From Chromatiaceae bacterium (GTDB taxonomy: Bacteria; Pseudomonadota; Gammaproteobacteria; Chromatiales; Chromatiaceae), in contig JACKMK010000004.1 in NCBI GenBank assembly GCA_024235395.1, positions 186,001-250,000 on the forward strand: DNA of 64,000 nucleotides, in the 5' to 3' direction. The notes under the pieces are model-generated. The model worked only from the letters and a program-made list of their open reading frames with translations. It searched no databases and was not told where the DNA came from. The position numbers and the translations under genes were made by a program. Positions 17,354 to 27,028 of the stretch are shown here, in pieces (position 1 is the stretch's first letter; every line of letters starts with the position of its first letter).

Positions 17354-19111
17354 ATGACGAAAGCACGCGTCCCTGAAGTGCAATCGCTACCGAACGGAGT
17401 GATGCTGAACGCCTACCCCGACAGCATCGGGACAAGACTCGCGGACACGGTGGCACTGCTCCGAAGACCCGAATTCGAAGGCGCTTTCTCGCTTTTCTAC
17501 ATCCTGCCGACATTTTTCCATAGCGACCTCGATCGCGGCTTCTCAGTCATCGATTACGACATCAATGAGGAGTTGGTCACTCCGGAGGACCTGCGACAAC
17601 TGGACGACCTGGGGATCGGTATCAAACTCGACCTCGTGCTCAATCACCTGTCGGTACGATCGCCTCAGTTCAGAGATCTGCTGGCACACGGCGAGAACTC
17701 CGCATATCGCGACTTTTTCATCGACTGGGACGAGTTCTGGCGCGGACATGGCACCGAGCGCCCGGACGGTTATGTCGACCCGCACCCGGAACACCTCGAG
17801 AAGCTGTTCATGCGCAAACCCGGGTTGCCGATCCTCAAGGTACGATTCCCAAGCGGCGCATTGAAGACCTATTGGAATACCTTCTATCAGAAGGTGGACT
17901 TCGACGAGATTACCCTGAGCGACTTCGCAGGCATAGACGGCCTTGAGCCTATGCTGGCGGAAACCATCGTCAATCACGTGAAGATTGCGATCGCGGAAAA
18001 AGGTTATCTCGAAAGCTCTGATCTCGTGCACTTTCCCGATCTTCAAGACAAGATCATCGGAGCGATATGCAGCAAGCGCGACTATCTGGGGCAGATGGAT
18101 CTCAATGCGAAATCGGAACTCGTCTGGGATTTCTACGATGCCACGCTCGACAAGCTCAGCGGATTTGGCGCACGCATCATTCGTCTGGACGCGTTCGCTT
18201 ATCTGCACAAAGCTCCGGGAGAACCCAATTTCTTCAATCGCCCCGGCACCTGGGACTACCTGCATCGTTTGCGTGGCATAGCCAAAAAATACGGCCTCAC
18301 GATCTTTCCAGAGATCCACGCAGAATTCGGTGCCGGGATACATGAAGAAATTGCGGCCGAGGGATACCCGTTCTACGACTTTTTCTTTCCTGGCCTGGTG
18401 ATCGATGCGCTCGATCGCGGCCGTAACGAGGGGCTTTTGCGCTGGATCACCGAGGTACGCGAGAAAGGGTTCCAAACGATCAACATGCTGGGATGCCACG
18501 ACGGCATACCGGTACTCGATCTCCGCGGCAAACAGCTGAATGGTACGCACCGACCTGGCCTGCTGAACGATGCCGAGATTGACGGGACGGTTGAGCGGAT
18601 CATCCAACGCGGAGGTTTGACCAAGAACCTTTACGGGGCGGATGGAAAGAAGATCGATTACTACCAGGTGAATGCAACCTTTTTCAGCGCTCTGGGAGAG
18701 GATGAGAGAAAACTGCTACTCGCACGTGCGATCCAGTTGTTCATGCCAGGCGTCCCGCAGGTCTGGTATCTGGATCTGTTCGCCGGAAAGAACGACTACG
18801 AGGCCGCCAGTCAGGGGCGTACTGCCGGCCACAAAGAGATCAACCGCACGACGCTGAGCATGCAGGCTATCGAGAGCCGCCTCGAGAGCCCGATCGTAGC
18901 CGATCAACTCGCGCTGATCCGCTTGCGAAACCGTTCGCCTGCGTTCGGCGGAGAGATCCAGTTCAAGGGTTCCGGAGACCACGGACTGGAGATCACCTGG
19001 ACACACCCGCTGGCCAGTGCGAAACTCGAAGCCGATCTCGGAAGCCATGATTTCACGGTATCGATCGACGAAGGGGACGGGGTACGCGTGTTCATGACCA
19101 ATCGGTCTTGA
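17354..19111 (+). CDS. GH13 sucrose-phosphorylase-family (GH13_18) enzyme with internal insertion
   Basis: A 585-residue alpha-amylase-superfamily protein closest in layout to GH13 subfamily 18 phosphorylases (sucrose, sucrose-6-phosphate, glucosylglycerate or glucosylglycerol phosphorylase). Catalytic regions are intact: KLDLVLNH, RLDAF with nucleophile Asp279, FPEIH with acid/base Glu320, and GCHDG with His382-Asp383. Between WNTF (about 177) and QMDLN (about 247), where the family normally runs straight on, there is an extra stretch of about 67 residues containing a helix-hairpin-helix-like FAGIDGLEPMLAETIV. A sucrose-phosphatase-like gene follows 49 bases downstream. The substrate cannot be named from sequence. 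The ATG at 17354 starts the conserved region. Confidence 0.85.
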   Translation: MTKARVPEVQSLPNGVMLNAYPDSIGTRLADTVALLRRPEFEGAFSLFYILPTFFHSDLDRGFSVIDYDINEELVTPEDLRQLDDLGIGIKLDLVLNHLSVRSPQFRDLLAHGENSAYRDFFIDWDEFWRGHGTERPDGYVDPHPEHLEKLFMRKPGLPILKVRFPSGALKTYWNTFYQKVDFDEITLSDFAGIDGLEPMLAETIVNHVKIAIAEKGYLESSDLVHFPDLQDKIIGAICSKRDYLGQMDLNAKSELVWDFYDATLDKLSGFGARIIRLDAFAYLHKAPGEPNFFNRPGTWDYLHRLRGIAKKYGLTIFPEIHAEFGAGIHEEIAAEGYPFYDFFFPGLVIDALDRGRNEGLLRWITEVREKGFQTINMLGCHDGIPVLDLRGKQLNGTHRPGLLNDAEIDGTVERIIQRGGLTKNLYGADGKKIDYYQVNATFFSALGEDERKLLLARAIQLFMPGVPQVWYLDLFAGKNDYEAASQGRTAGHKEINRTTLSMQAIESRLESPIVADQLALIRLRNRSPAFGGEIQFKGSGDHGLEITWTHPLASAKLEADLGSHDFTVSIDEGDGVRVFMTNRS

Positions 19112-19160
19112 ACCATCCGGTCGGCGCCCATCGCCGATGACCGATTACATCCAGGAACAC

Positions 19161-19982
19161 ATGACCAAGAGAATCCTAGCCACCGATCTGGACCGGACCC
19201 TGTTGCCCAACGGCAGTTGGCCGGCAGACCCCGGGGCCATCCCACTGTTCAACGAGCTGACTCAGGACGACGACGTGTTGCTTGTCTATGTGACGGGCCG
19301 CAACCTCGACCTGACTGAGGACGCGATCCAATCCTTTGGGGTGCGTTTCCCCGATGTCTTGATCGGCGACGTCGGGACCTCCATTCGACGACGCGTGGCG
19401 AACGGCTGGACGACCGACAATGCCTGGGTCGAACACGTCAGGCAGAGTTGCCCCCGCTGGGACGCGCAAGCGGTGCGCAACGCACTGGCGGGGGTTGAAG
19501 GGCTCGTCGAGCAGGAAGCTGTGCACTGCGGGCCTTTCAAGCAGAGTTACTACGCGGATCACGATCGGAGTTCCGAGATCCTGCAACTGGCCAAGGACCG
19601 CGCTGAAGGCAGGTTCGACGAGGTATTCGTATACAGCTTCGATTCGCAGAGCGGCGCCGGGCTGCTCGATCTACTGCCGAGGAGTGCGACCAAACAGACC
19701 GCTTTGGAGTTTCTTGCGGCGCAGACCGGCATCAGCAAGTCCGACGTCGTATTCTGCGGGGACAGCGGCAACGATGTGTTCCCGCTCACCGCGGGTTTCA
19801 ACGGCGTCATGGTGCGCAATGCGGATGAACAACTGGTCGCGAGCGTACAGAAGGCCAAATCGATGAGGCCTGACTTGCGGATCTACCACGCACAAGGTGG
19901 GTTCAGGGGACTGAACGGTTACTATACCGGTGGGGTGATCGAGGGCGCCTATCATTACGGTTTCTTTGGTGATTTCGACTAG
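19161..19982 (+). CDS. HAD-family hydrolase, sucrose-6-phosphate-phosphatase-like
   Basis: A 273-residue HAD hydrolase of the Cof/SPP type. Motif I is ILATDLDRTLLP, motif II VYVTGR, the Lys of motif III lies near ATKQTALEFL, and motif IV is VVFCGDSGNDVFPL. This is the set found in sucrose-phosphate phosphatase and mannosyl-3-phosphoglycerate phosphatase. Being 49 bases after a GH13_18 phosphorylase gene, it likely dephosphorylates a phosphorylated disaccharide or glycoside in the same compatible-solute or glycogen-side pathway. AGGAACAC precedes the ATG at 19161; the earlier ATG at 19137 has no ribosome site. No glycosyltransferase (SPS) gene is beside it. Confidence 0.85.
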   Translation: MTKRILATDLDRTLLPNGSWPADPGAIPLFNELTQDDDVLLVYVTGRNLDLTEDAIQSFGVRFPDVLIGDVGTSIRRRVANGWTTDNAWVEHVRQSCPRWDAQAVRNALAGVEGLVEQEAVHCGPFKQSYYADHDRSSEILQLAKDRAEGRFDEVFVYSFDSQSGAGLLDLLPRSATKQTALEFLAAQTGISKSDVVFCGDSGNDVFPLTAGFNGVMVRNADEQLVASVQKAKSMRPDLRIYHAQGGFRGLNGYYTGGVIEGAYHYGFFGDFD

Positions 19983-20021
19983 GTGCCAGGCGCTTCTTCA
20001 ACACCTGCGCCTCCAGGATCA

Positions 20022-21065
20022 CTATCGCTTTCTCCCCGATTCGATCAGCTCTCGGAGCGGTTGCATCCGCTCCTTCCCGAGCGGGTGCGTGGATAGGTAA
20101 TCGAGCCAGTTGGTCTCCTTTCGCCCGGCAGTCTTTGGTTCCTCACCGGCGGTTTCCAGTCTCGACAGGATCTCGATCAACTGGGTTGCATCCATGTTGC
20201 GCTCCAGCATGGCGCCTACCGCGTACCGGTCCGCCTCGGTCTCCATGTCGCGGGAATACGAAGTGCTGACCAACACCGTGGGTAGCGAAACCAGCAAGGA
20301 GTTTGCGGATGACACATCTCCTGCGATGAGCACCAGCAATGTCGCCAGTCCGACATTCTGCAACGCCCCGCGCAGACCATGCCGACCAACCACGTGACCG
20401 ATTTCGTGCAGCATCACCGCTGCTATCTGTTCGTCGTTGTCGGCCAGTGCGATCAGCCCGTCGGTGAGAATCACGGTTCCATCGGGCAATGCGAAGGCAT
20501 TCGCCCCTATCGGACCGCTGAATCTTATCTGCAGATTATATGCGTCGCCGTCGGGAGCCATTGCCGCAAACAGATCAACGATCTCCCGTTGACGCGCCAA
20601 CGGCAGTTGGCTTGGTTCGAGCAGGTGCCGGTCAAGTATTGCGAGCGTTCCCTGCCCCAGGGATTCATTGATCTCGGCAGGCAATGCATACGCGGCTCGT
20701 GTCGCCAGCCAGGGAACTCCCCAGGTGACGAACCCGTACGCAAACAACATCGTAAAGAGCGCCGCCGCAATGACGTAGCGGATGTTCGCTTCCAGGCGGT
20801 GCACGGCGGACCCAGAGCGACTGGCGTGCCCGAAGTCGTCGATCCATTGATCCACGATGTCGTTGTCCTTCGTCTCGAAACAGCCACCGCCGGGAAAGTT
20901 GAGATAACGATGGGAATTGCCGATCCGCGGACTGATATCGATCGCGCTCAATGTCACGCCCTCGATATCGGCCTCCGGGCAGGAAACGTCGCCGGCATCG
21001 TCGATCCAAAGCTGTGCATCGACCTGCCTGGAGTCGGTTCCCCGCTGGAATCGACCCCGGAGCAT
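20022..21065 (-). CDS. M48-family membrane metallopeptidase
   Basis: A 347-residue protein. An N-terminal soluble beta-rich domain (residues 1-80) is followed by one membrane span (about 95-118) and an M48 peptidase domain with the zinc motif HEIGH (VMLHEIGHVVGRHG) and downstream Glu in METEADRYAVG. The domain probably faces the periplasm. Its ATG overlaps the stop of the DUF898 gene (TGATG), so the two are co-translated; DUF898 plus M48 is a recurrent pairing whose substrate is not known. The gene converges on the HAD hydrolase gene; a weak hairpin AGGCGC/GCGCCT lies in the 39-base gap. Confidence 0.9.
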   Translation of the reverse strand: MLRGRFQRGTDSRQVDAQLWIDDAGDVSCPEADIEGVTLSAIDISPRIGNSHRYLNFPGGGCFETKDNDIVDQWIDDFGHASRSGSAVHRLEANIRYVIAAALFTMLFAYGFVTWGVPWLATRAAYALPAEINESLGQGTLAILDRHLLEPSQLPLARQREIVDLFAAMAPDGDAYNLQIRFSGPIGANAFALPDGTVILTDGLIALADNDEQIAAVMLHEIGHVVGRHGLRGALQNVGLATLLVLIAGDVSSANSLLVSLPTVLVSTSYSRDMETEADRYAVGAMLERNMDATQLIEILSRLETAGEEPKTAGRKETNWLDYLSTHPLGKERMQPLRELIESGRKR

Positions 21066-22261
21066 CAGATGCCGACTTCGAGATCGAACACTTCGCCGAA
21101 TTCGTCACCTAGTGCGCTTACATTCCTGCGCCGCGCCGCGGCGAATCCATCGAGGTCCTCGCTGGCGACAAAGTCGAGATTGCCCAGATGATACCGCGCC
21201 GACCTCACCTTGGCCCAGGCGACGCCCAGGCCCAACGTTGCCACGATGATCAGCAGATTGCTGAGATAGAGCCATGTCATTCCTGCCGTCGTGAGCCTGG
21301 CCCGAAAGCCGTAACGCTCCGCCAACACGGTGTTGCCGTAGATCAGATTGAAGCGCTGGGTCTGGAAATAGGCATAGATCACGGTATACGCAGGCACCAA
21401 GAGCAATAGTATGATCCCTTGTGAGAGCAACAACATCATCGCCTGCCCGGGATCCGCAACACCTCCGGTCGTGGACTGATCCGCCATCAGCGTCACCGCC
21501 TGACTACCCAGGGCACCCAGCAACGCGGCAACCAACATCACAATACCCATGCCGAGCAACAGGCTCATGCCGTAAACTCTGTAGAACCCCCCGGCCCTGC
21601 CCGCGTAGCTGAACATGCTGTCACCGTAGCGACTGTTGTCTACGTAGAATTTCGCCGCAATGTAGGCAAAAAAGGGCAGTCCGAGAACATACGCCAGAAT
21701 CGCGATGGTGATACCGATCGCCGCGCTCCCATTACCGCCCGTCGTTGCCACGGCTCCAAAACCAAAGGTCGCCATCAATACGATCAACGCCAACGTCGGT
21801 GCAAGAAATACCGCGTAGGCCTGCCGGTAGTTTGGGACGAAGCCGAAGGCAACATTGCGATGGACGCTGTTGCCCAGCTTGAAGGCCATCGCCCGCACGA
21901 TGATCGCAGGCATCGCGATGATGAACAGCAGCAGCATTGCGAGCGCCAACATCGGCGCAAGTTCCTGGGCCAGCGAAAACACCACGAATCCGGCCACCGC
22001 GACCATACGGCCTTTGAGAATCGTGAGAGGCTTGGCGGTGTATCGAAACGAGGTGTCGTCGAGCAACGTATTTCCATAGAAATACTGCTGGGTGCGCACT
22101 TTGGCCCATGCCGAATAGATCCCAAGCGTCAGCACCGTCAGCAGGACGTTCACGATCCAGATTTTGAAGTACTCCCAGCCGTTTCCGGTGAACCTGAACC
22201 CGAGCACCCGCCCCGCGTCGGCATTCTCTGCACTGAGGTTTGCATGGATGTTGTCTGTCAT
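21065..22261 (-). CDS. DUF898 (YjgN-like) multi-pass membrane protein
   Basis: A 398-residue polytopic protein. The opening FRFTGNGWEYFKIWIVNVLLTVLTLGIYSAWAKVRTQQYF is the DUF898/YjgN signature, and a second copy-like WLYLSNLLIIVATLGLGVAWAKVRSARY occurs near residues 340-375. About seven to eight spans are visible. Its function is unknown; in this family it is often paired with an M48 peptidase, as here, where the reading frames overlap. The start at 22261 is chosen from GGGAG seven bases upstream and from the family N-terminus; a longer frame to 22297 is unlikely. Confidence 0.88.
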   Translation of the reverse strand: MTDNIHANLSAENADAGRVLGFRFTGNGWEYFKIWIVNVLLTVLTLGIYSAWAKVRTQQYFYGNTLLDDTSFRYTAKPLTILKGRMVAVAGFVVFSLAQELAPMLALAMLLLFIIAMPAIIVRAMAFKLGNSVHRNVAFGFVPNYRQAYAVFLAPTLALIVLMATFGFGAVATTGGNGSAAIGITIAILAYVLGLPFFAYIAAKFYVDNSRYGDSMFSYAGRAGGFYRVYGMSLLLGMGIVMLVAALLGALGSQAVTLMADQSTTGGVADPGQAMMLLLSQGIILLLLVPAYTVIYAYFQTQRFNLIYGNTVLAERYGFRARLTTAGMTWLYLSNLLIIVATLGLGVAWAKVRSARYHLGNLDFVASEDLDGFAAARRRNVSALGDEFGEVFDLEVGI

Positions 22262-22560
22262 TCCCTGGCTCCCGATGCGTTCGACGAGCGACACCATGTC
22301 GCTCCGTGCCCAATGCGTATCGGCTAACCCATGTGGCCTTTAAGGTAACAGGGAATATTCAGTCGCCTGCTTCCCCCCTGCACCCCGGTTGTGAACCACG
22401 AACCAGGTGCGCCCTTGGCCACAAGCTGCCAGTTTCCGGAGGCAGACTGATGGCCGGTTCCTTTGCAGTGGTGCCGCGGAAACCGCAATGGCGAATCCAA
22501 TTCGGCCCCTAAAGTCCCTACGAAGAACGCCGAAAAAGCACAAAACCAAGAAAAAAAGAA

Positions 22561-24198
22561 ATGCAATCTGAAACAGAGTTGTCACCGTCGGCGTCCAGCT
22601 CGGAGGACGCGCACATCACACGGACTTACGGGAACCTGATTCCGTGGGTCGGTGGCCTACTGTGCATTTTTTGTTATGTCGTGCTGTTCTTCTCGATCAA
22701 CCACACGGATACGTTGAACCGGCTCGATTCGACCCTCGTCGACATCGAGCTGAACGGCCGCAAGATGCGCCTGATCAGCGAAATGATGGAGATCGCACGC
22801 TCCCGTACCCGCATCACTTCACAGATTCTCGTAACGTCCGAACCATTTCAGCAGGACGAACTCAGGATGCAGCTGGACCAGCTGGCCAGCCGCTTCGCCG
22901 CGGTACGGACCGAACTCGTGGCCCTGCCACTGGACGCCGTTGAGCGTCGGGTTCTGCTCGAAGAGCAGCCGCGCATCGTCAAGGAGATCCTTCCGGCCCA
23001 ACGCCATGCGGTGGAACTGGCGCTCAACGGCACCCCTGATCAGTTGGCGCAGGCGCGTCGTCTGCTGTACGGCACCGTCATTCCGGGACAGACCCGGATG
23101 GTCGATTTCCTCGGCTTGCTGATAGGGCGCGCACAGGAACGCACGACGCAGATCGCTCAACACACGCTTGGCGCATCGAACCAGAACAAGCTGAAAGGCA
23201 TCGTAACGATCATCGTCATCCTCGGTACCATGTTGTTGCTGGCAGGTTTCGTGATCGCGCGCGAACGCCGCATCCAGGCTGCACTGAAGAAATCGCACCT
23301 CGGATTGGAGATGGCGATCACCGAAAGGACCGCGGAGCTCAGTGAGGCCAAAGACGACCTGCAGCGACAGATCGAGCTCGTCGACAGGTACGTGCTTACC
23401 TCGCGCACCGATCCGGACGGCATCATCACCTACGTATCGAGTGCCTTCTGCGAGTTGACCAAATACGATGCCAGTGAACTGATCGGAAGGCCCCACAGCG
23501 TGGTGAAGCATCCAGACACACCACCCTCCGAATACGCCGGACTGTGGAAAACGATCAAGCGGGGAGGAACCTGGTGCGGCGAGCTTCGCATGCTGACGAA
23601 AGACGGCCAGCTGCGCTGGATGGATGCCCACATCGAGCCCGAGTTCGATACGCAGGGTCAACTCAAAGGTTACGTCGCGGTCCGCCAGGACATCACCGAC
23701 AAAAAGCGCATTGAAAAGCTGTCATTGACAGATCCGCTGACGAAACTGTGCAATCGACTCCGGCTGGATGGTGCACTGGGAGGCGAAATCGAGCGCTCAA
23801 GACGCTACCAGCATGCATTGAGCGTCATATTGTTCGATATCGATCACTTCAAGGAAGTCAACGATACCTACGGTCACCAGGTCGGTGACGAGGTCCTGGT
23901 CGCCGTGGCGGGCATCGTGCAAAACGCCGTGAGAAACACGGACATTGCCGGTCGTTGGGGCGGTGAGGAATTTCTGGTCATCTGCCCCGGAACCGGACTA
24001 CAAGGAGCCTGCGAACTCGCAGAGCGCATTCGTTACGCGATAGCCCGATTCGACTTCGGCCTGGCGGGTACGCGTACCTGTAGCTTCGGCGTCGGGTTGT
24101 ACCACGACGGTATGAACAAGGACGACCTGCTGGCCATCGCCGACGACGCGCTTTACCGGGCGAAGCGTGGCGGTCGCGACCAGGTCGCTGCGGCCTGA
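22561..24198 (+). CDS. membrane diguanylate cyclase with PAS sensor
   Basis: A 545-residue c-di-GMP synthase. TM1 (about 28-47) and TM2 (about 216-238) flank a helical periplasmic sensor. A short coiled coil leads to a PAS domain (about 275-385, with the typical TRTDPDGIITYVSSAFCELT and DITDKKRIE) and a GGDEF domain with active motif RWGGEEF. The inhibitory RxxD site is present (RNTD, five residues before GGEEF), so product feedback is likely. It converges on a GGDEF-EAL gene. The ATG has only a weak AAGAA ribosome site. Confidence 0.93.
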   Translation: MQSETELSPSASSSEDAHITRTYGNLIPWVGGLLCIFCYVVLFFSINHTDTLNRLDSTLVDIELNGRKMRLISEMMEIARSRTRITSQILVTSEPFQQDELRMQLDQLASRFAAVRTELVALPLDAVERRVLLEEQPRIVKEILPAQRHAVELALNGTPDQLAQARRLLYGTVIPGQTRMVDFLGLLIGRAQERTTQIAQHTLGASNQNKLKGIVTIIVILGTMLLLAGFVIARERRIQAALKKSHLGLEMAITERTAELSEAKDDLQRQIELVDRYVLTSRTDPDGIITYVSSAFCELTKYDASELIGRPHSVVKHPDTPPSEYAGLWKTIKRGGTWCGELRMLTKDGQLRWMDAHIEPEFDTQGQLKGYVAVRQDITDKKRIEKLSLTDPLTKLCNRLRLDGALGGEIERSRRYQHALSVILFDIDHFKEVNDTYGHQVGDEVLVAVAGIVQNAVRNTDIAGRWGGEEFLVICPGTGLQGACELAERIRYAIARFDFGLAGTRTCSFGVGLYHDGMNKDDLLAIADDALYRAKRGGRDQVAAA

Positions 24199-24248
24199 AC
24201 TCAGCAGCTTGTCGTCACGCAGCGACACCTTCGGCGGATGATGCACGA

Positions 24249-26693
24249 TCAACCGTGCCGCTCCTGCACGGCCGCTTCCGTTAGCAGTCTACGACCGACC
24301 TCTTCGGCGGTTGTCGGTTTGGCGAACAGGTAACCCTGCAGGACGTCGCAACCGGCGTTACGGAGAAGGTCTGCTTCAGCCGCGGTTTCGACCCCTTCGG
24401 CAACGATGCTCATCCCCAGCGTCCGACTCAGCGACACTATCGTCTCGATGATCGCCCTTACACTGCGGTCACTGGTGGCTTCCTGAACGAAACTGCGATC
24501 GATTTTCAGCACGTCGGCGGGCAGGCGCCTCAAGTACGAAAGACTCGAATAACCCGTGCCGAAATCGTCGATGGCGATGGTCAACCCCATTTGTCGCAGG
24601 TCTCGCAGAATCGCCAGGCTCTGTTTCGGATTGCTCATGATGAAGCTTTCCGTCACTTCGATCTCAAGCAACGAGGTATCGATGCCGTGTAAAGAGGTTT
24701 CCCGACGAATGAGTTCGACGAGATCCTCTCCAAGCAACTGTCGAGCGGAAACGTTCACTGCCACGCGTTGCCAACCCTTGCCCTGCCTCGCCCACGCCGC
24801 GATCTGCCGACACGTCTCCGCGATCACCCATCCCCCGATTTCGCCGATCAGGCCGGACTCCTCGGCAACAGGTATGAAGCGATCTGGCGGCACCGTGCCA
24901 CCGTCGGTCCTGTGCCACCGCAGCAGTGCCTCGAAGCCCAGTATCCGACCGTCGTGCGCACCGACCTTGGCCTGGTAGTGCAGGCTCAGCTCCCTTCGCT
25001 GAATGGCTTCTCGCAGCGCCAGTTCCAGGTCCAGACGCTGCCTCGCCTGCTCGGCAAGCCGGGCATCGAAATAGGCATAGGTATTCCGCCCCGCCGCTTT
25101 GGCCGCGTACAGCGCCATATCGGCATTTCTGAGCAACTCGACCACCGCATCGCCGTCTCTCGGAAAGACAGCGATACCCAGCGAACTCCGCAGGACGATC
25201 CGGGCCTCCGGAAACTCGAATGGCTCATGAAACGTGGCCAGCAATCGGTCGGCGAGTACGGCACAATCCGCCGGATCCCGGATGTCTTCCATCAACACGA
25301 CGAATTCGTCGCCACCTACGCGCGCCAGAGTCGCGTCGCTTCCCAGGCAACCAAGCAAACGGCGACTGACAGCAGTGAGCAACCGATCGCCGGTCAGGTG
25401 GCCGAACGCGTCGTTGACCGCCTTGAAGTGATCAAGATCGAAAAACAACAGCCCGAGACTGTGTTGTGCTTCCCGCGCTCGGGCAATCCCGGATTCGAGT
25501 CGTTCCGTCAACAGGCTACGATTCGCCAGGCCGGTCAACGCATCGTGTCGTGCCTGGAACAGCAACTGCTGGTCCTTTCGGTAGTCGTCGGTGATGTCAT
25601 TGAACACGGACACGAAATGGGTAATGGTCCCATCTGCGTCACGAACGGCGTCCATCGTACGGCGCTGTAGAAACTCACTGCCATCGCGGCGCACGCTCCA
25701 CAGCTCACCCTCCCACCTGCCGGTGTCCCGCAACTGCGTCCAGAGGTCCTCATAGAACGCGTGATCCTGATGAGGCGACCGCAGAATGGACGATGGCTGC
25801 CCGATGACTTCTTCCGCCGGGTATCCCGTGATCTCGGTGAAAGCCGGGTTGACCTCGACGAAATGTCCCTCCGGATTGAAAACTGCAACGCCCTCCGCGG
25901 TGTTTTCGATCGCCGCAAAAGCGAGGCGTATACGCTCAGTGCGTTCTTCGACCTCCTGCTCTAGCCGGGCGTTGTTGTCCAACAGGGCGTTCTGAGTCTC
26001 CAGCAGTGCGGCATTCAGTCGGCTGAGCTGCGACTGCTGGCCCCTGAGGTCGCCGAGAAGGGCTTGATTTTCGAGTAGCCTGCGTTGAGAAACGATCAAC
26101 AGCGTGCGCGCCTGCGTGTGACTGATCAACATCACCGCCAGGAACGAGAAGCCCAGCATCGATAGCACCGGGCCCGACACCGAGACTGGATAGATCATTA
26201 CCGACGCGGGTGCAAGCATACTCACGATGTAAAACCGGGCCGGCCATGCCAGCGGCGCCAACACTGTCGTTGCACCGCCGGCCATTCCCGACAGCACGCA
26301 GATGACTGCAAGTTTTTCGACCTCGTCGGCGGCTGGAAAGGTAAGGACGGGCACCAAGGTCCACAACGCTGCCGTGAGCACCAGTGGCACCGTAAACACA
26401 AGCTCGCGCATCCGCAGACCGAAGCGGTTCGCGTCGCGTGCATGGCTTACGATGAATCCGGCACGCAGCATCAACAGACCGGTCATCGCGGCAAACCACC
26501 AGGGGGCTATCAGCTCGCGCGTGCCCAGCCAATGGATCACGCCAAGCGAAAGCACCGCGATCGCGGTCATTGGGATACCACCACGGCTTTGCCGGAAAGC
26601 CTGATCGATCAGGCTCGCACGCAGCGATTCACGGTCCGCCTCACTGACTGAGCGGTTCCGGTCGCTATATCGTGGCCGATACTGGCCGTTCAT
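24249..26693 (-). CDS. GGDEF-EAL c-di-GMP enzyme with membrane sensor and PAS domain
   Basis: An 814-residue protein. The N-terminus has about six membrane spans (roughly residues 40-195, MASE-like), then a coiled coil and a PAS domain (about 260-375). The GGDEF domain keeps RVGGDEF but lacks the RxxD feedback site (LGSD instead). The EAL domain keeps all key residues: FEALLRW, VNVSARQL, TESF, DDFGTGYSSLSYL, KIDRSFV, AEGVET, QGYLF. It could therefore both make and degrade c-di-GMP, with GGDEF perhaps acting as a GTP-sensing module. A neighbouring plus-strand diguanylate cyclase converges on it, but no operon is seen. Confidence 0.93.
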   Translation of the reverse strand: MNGQYRPRYSDRNRSVSEADRESLRASLIDQAFRQSRGGIPMTAIAVLSLGVIHWLGTRELIAPWWFAAMTGLLMLRAGFIVSHARDANRFGLRMRELVFTVPLVLTAALWTLVPVLTFPAADEVEKLAVICVLSGMAGGATTVLAPLAWPARFYIVSMLAPASVMIYPVSVSGPVLSMLGFSFLAVMLISHTQARTLLIVSQRRLLENQALLGDLRGQQSQLSRLNAALLETQNALLDNNARLEQEVEERTERIRLAFAAIENTAEGVAVFNPEGHFVEVNPAFTEITGYPAEEVIGQPSSILRSPHQDHAFYEDLWTQLRDTGRWEGELWSVRRDGSEFLQRRTMDAVRDADGTITHFVSVFNDITDDYRKDQQLLFQARHDALTGLANRSLLTERLESGIARAREAQHSLGLLFFDLDHFKAVNDAFGHLTGDRLLTAVSRRLLGCLGSDATLARVGGDEFVVLMEDIRDPADCAVLADRLLATFHEPFEFPEARIVLRSSLGIAVFPRDGDAVVELLRNADMALYAAKAAGRNTYAYFDARLAEQARQRLDLELALREAIQRRELSLHYQAKVGAHDGRILGFEALLRWHRTDGGTVPPDRFIPVAEESGLIGEIGGWVIAETCRQIAAWARQGKGWQRVAVNVSARQLLGEDLVELIRRETSLHGIDTSLLEIEVTESFIMSNPKQSLAILRDLRQMGLTIAIDDFGTGYSSLSYLRRLPADVLKIDRSFVQEATSDRSVRAIIETIVSLSRTLGMSIVAEGVETAAEADLLRNAGCDVLQGYLFAKPTTAEEVGRRLLTEAAVQERHG

Positions 26694-27028
26694 GACAGGC
26701 AAGAAACAGATTCCGTGAGGGCTCGATCGTCCGGGCTACCGGGCCACTTCGTCCGCAAGACATCTGCGCAATGCTAACAGCCCGATCCGAGGAAACGTAT
26801 TCGCTCAACTCGACACGCGAACCCGCGATCCGGTGGCAAGGGCCGCACGCGACCGCGTGAACGAACGCCGTCCCATTGCGTCAATATCGGCCAAATTCGC
26901 GAAATGCTTAGCCCGCCGACGCAGTCATGGCCCGCAGGTCGAGGCTCGCTTGCATCATCCGAACGATGTCCTGGACACTGCCTTCATTGCGCCCGTACGA
27001 AATCCGCAGTTCTGCGTCGCTGCGATGT
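26694..27028. other. intergenic, no gene recognised
   Basis: 335 bases between the GGDEF-EAL gene and the STAS gene, both on minus. Short frames on plus overlap the STAS gene and are its shadows. It should hold the promoter of the GGDEF-EAL gene. Confidence 0.35.
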
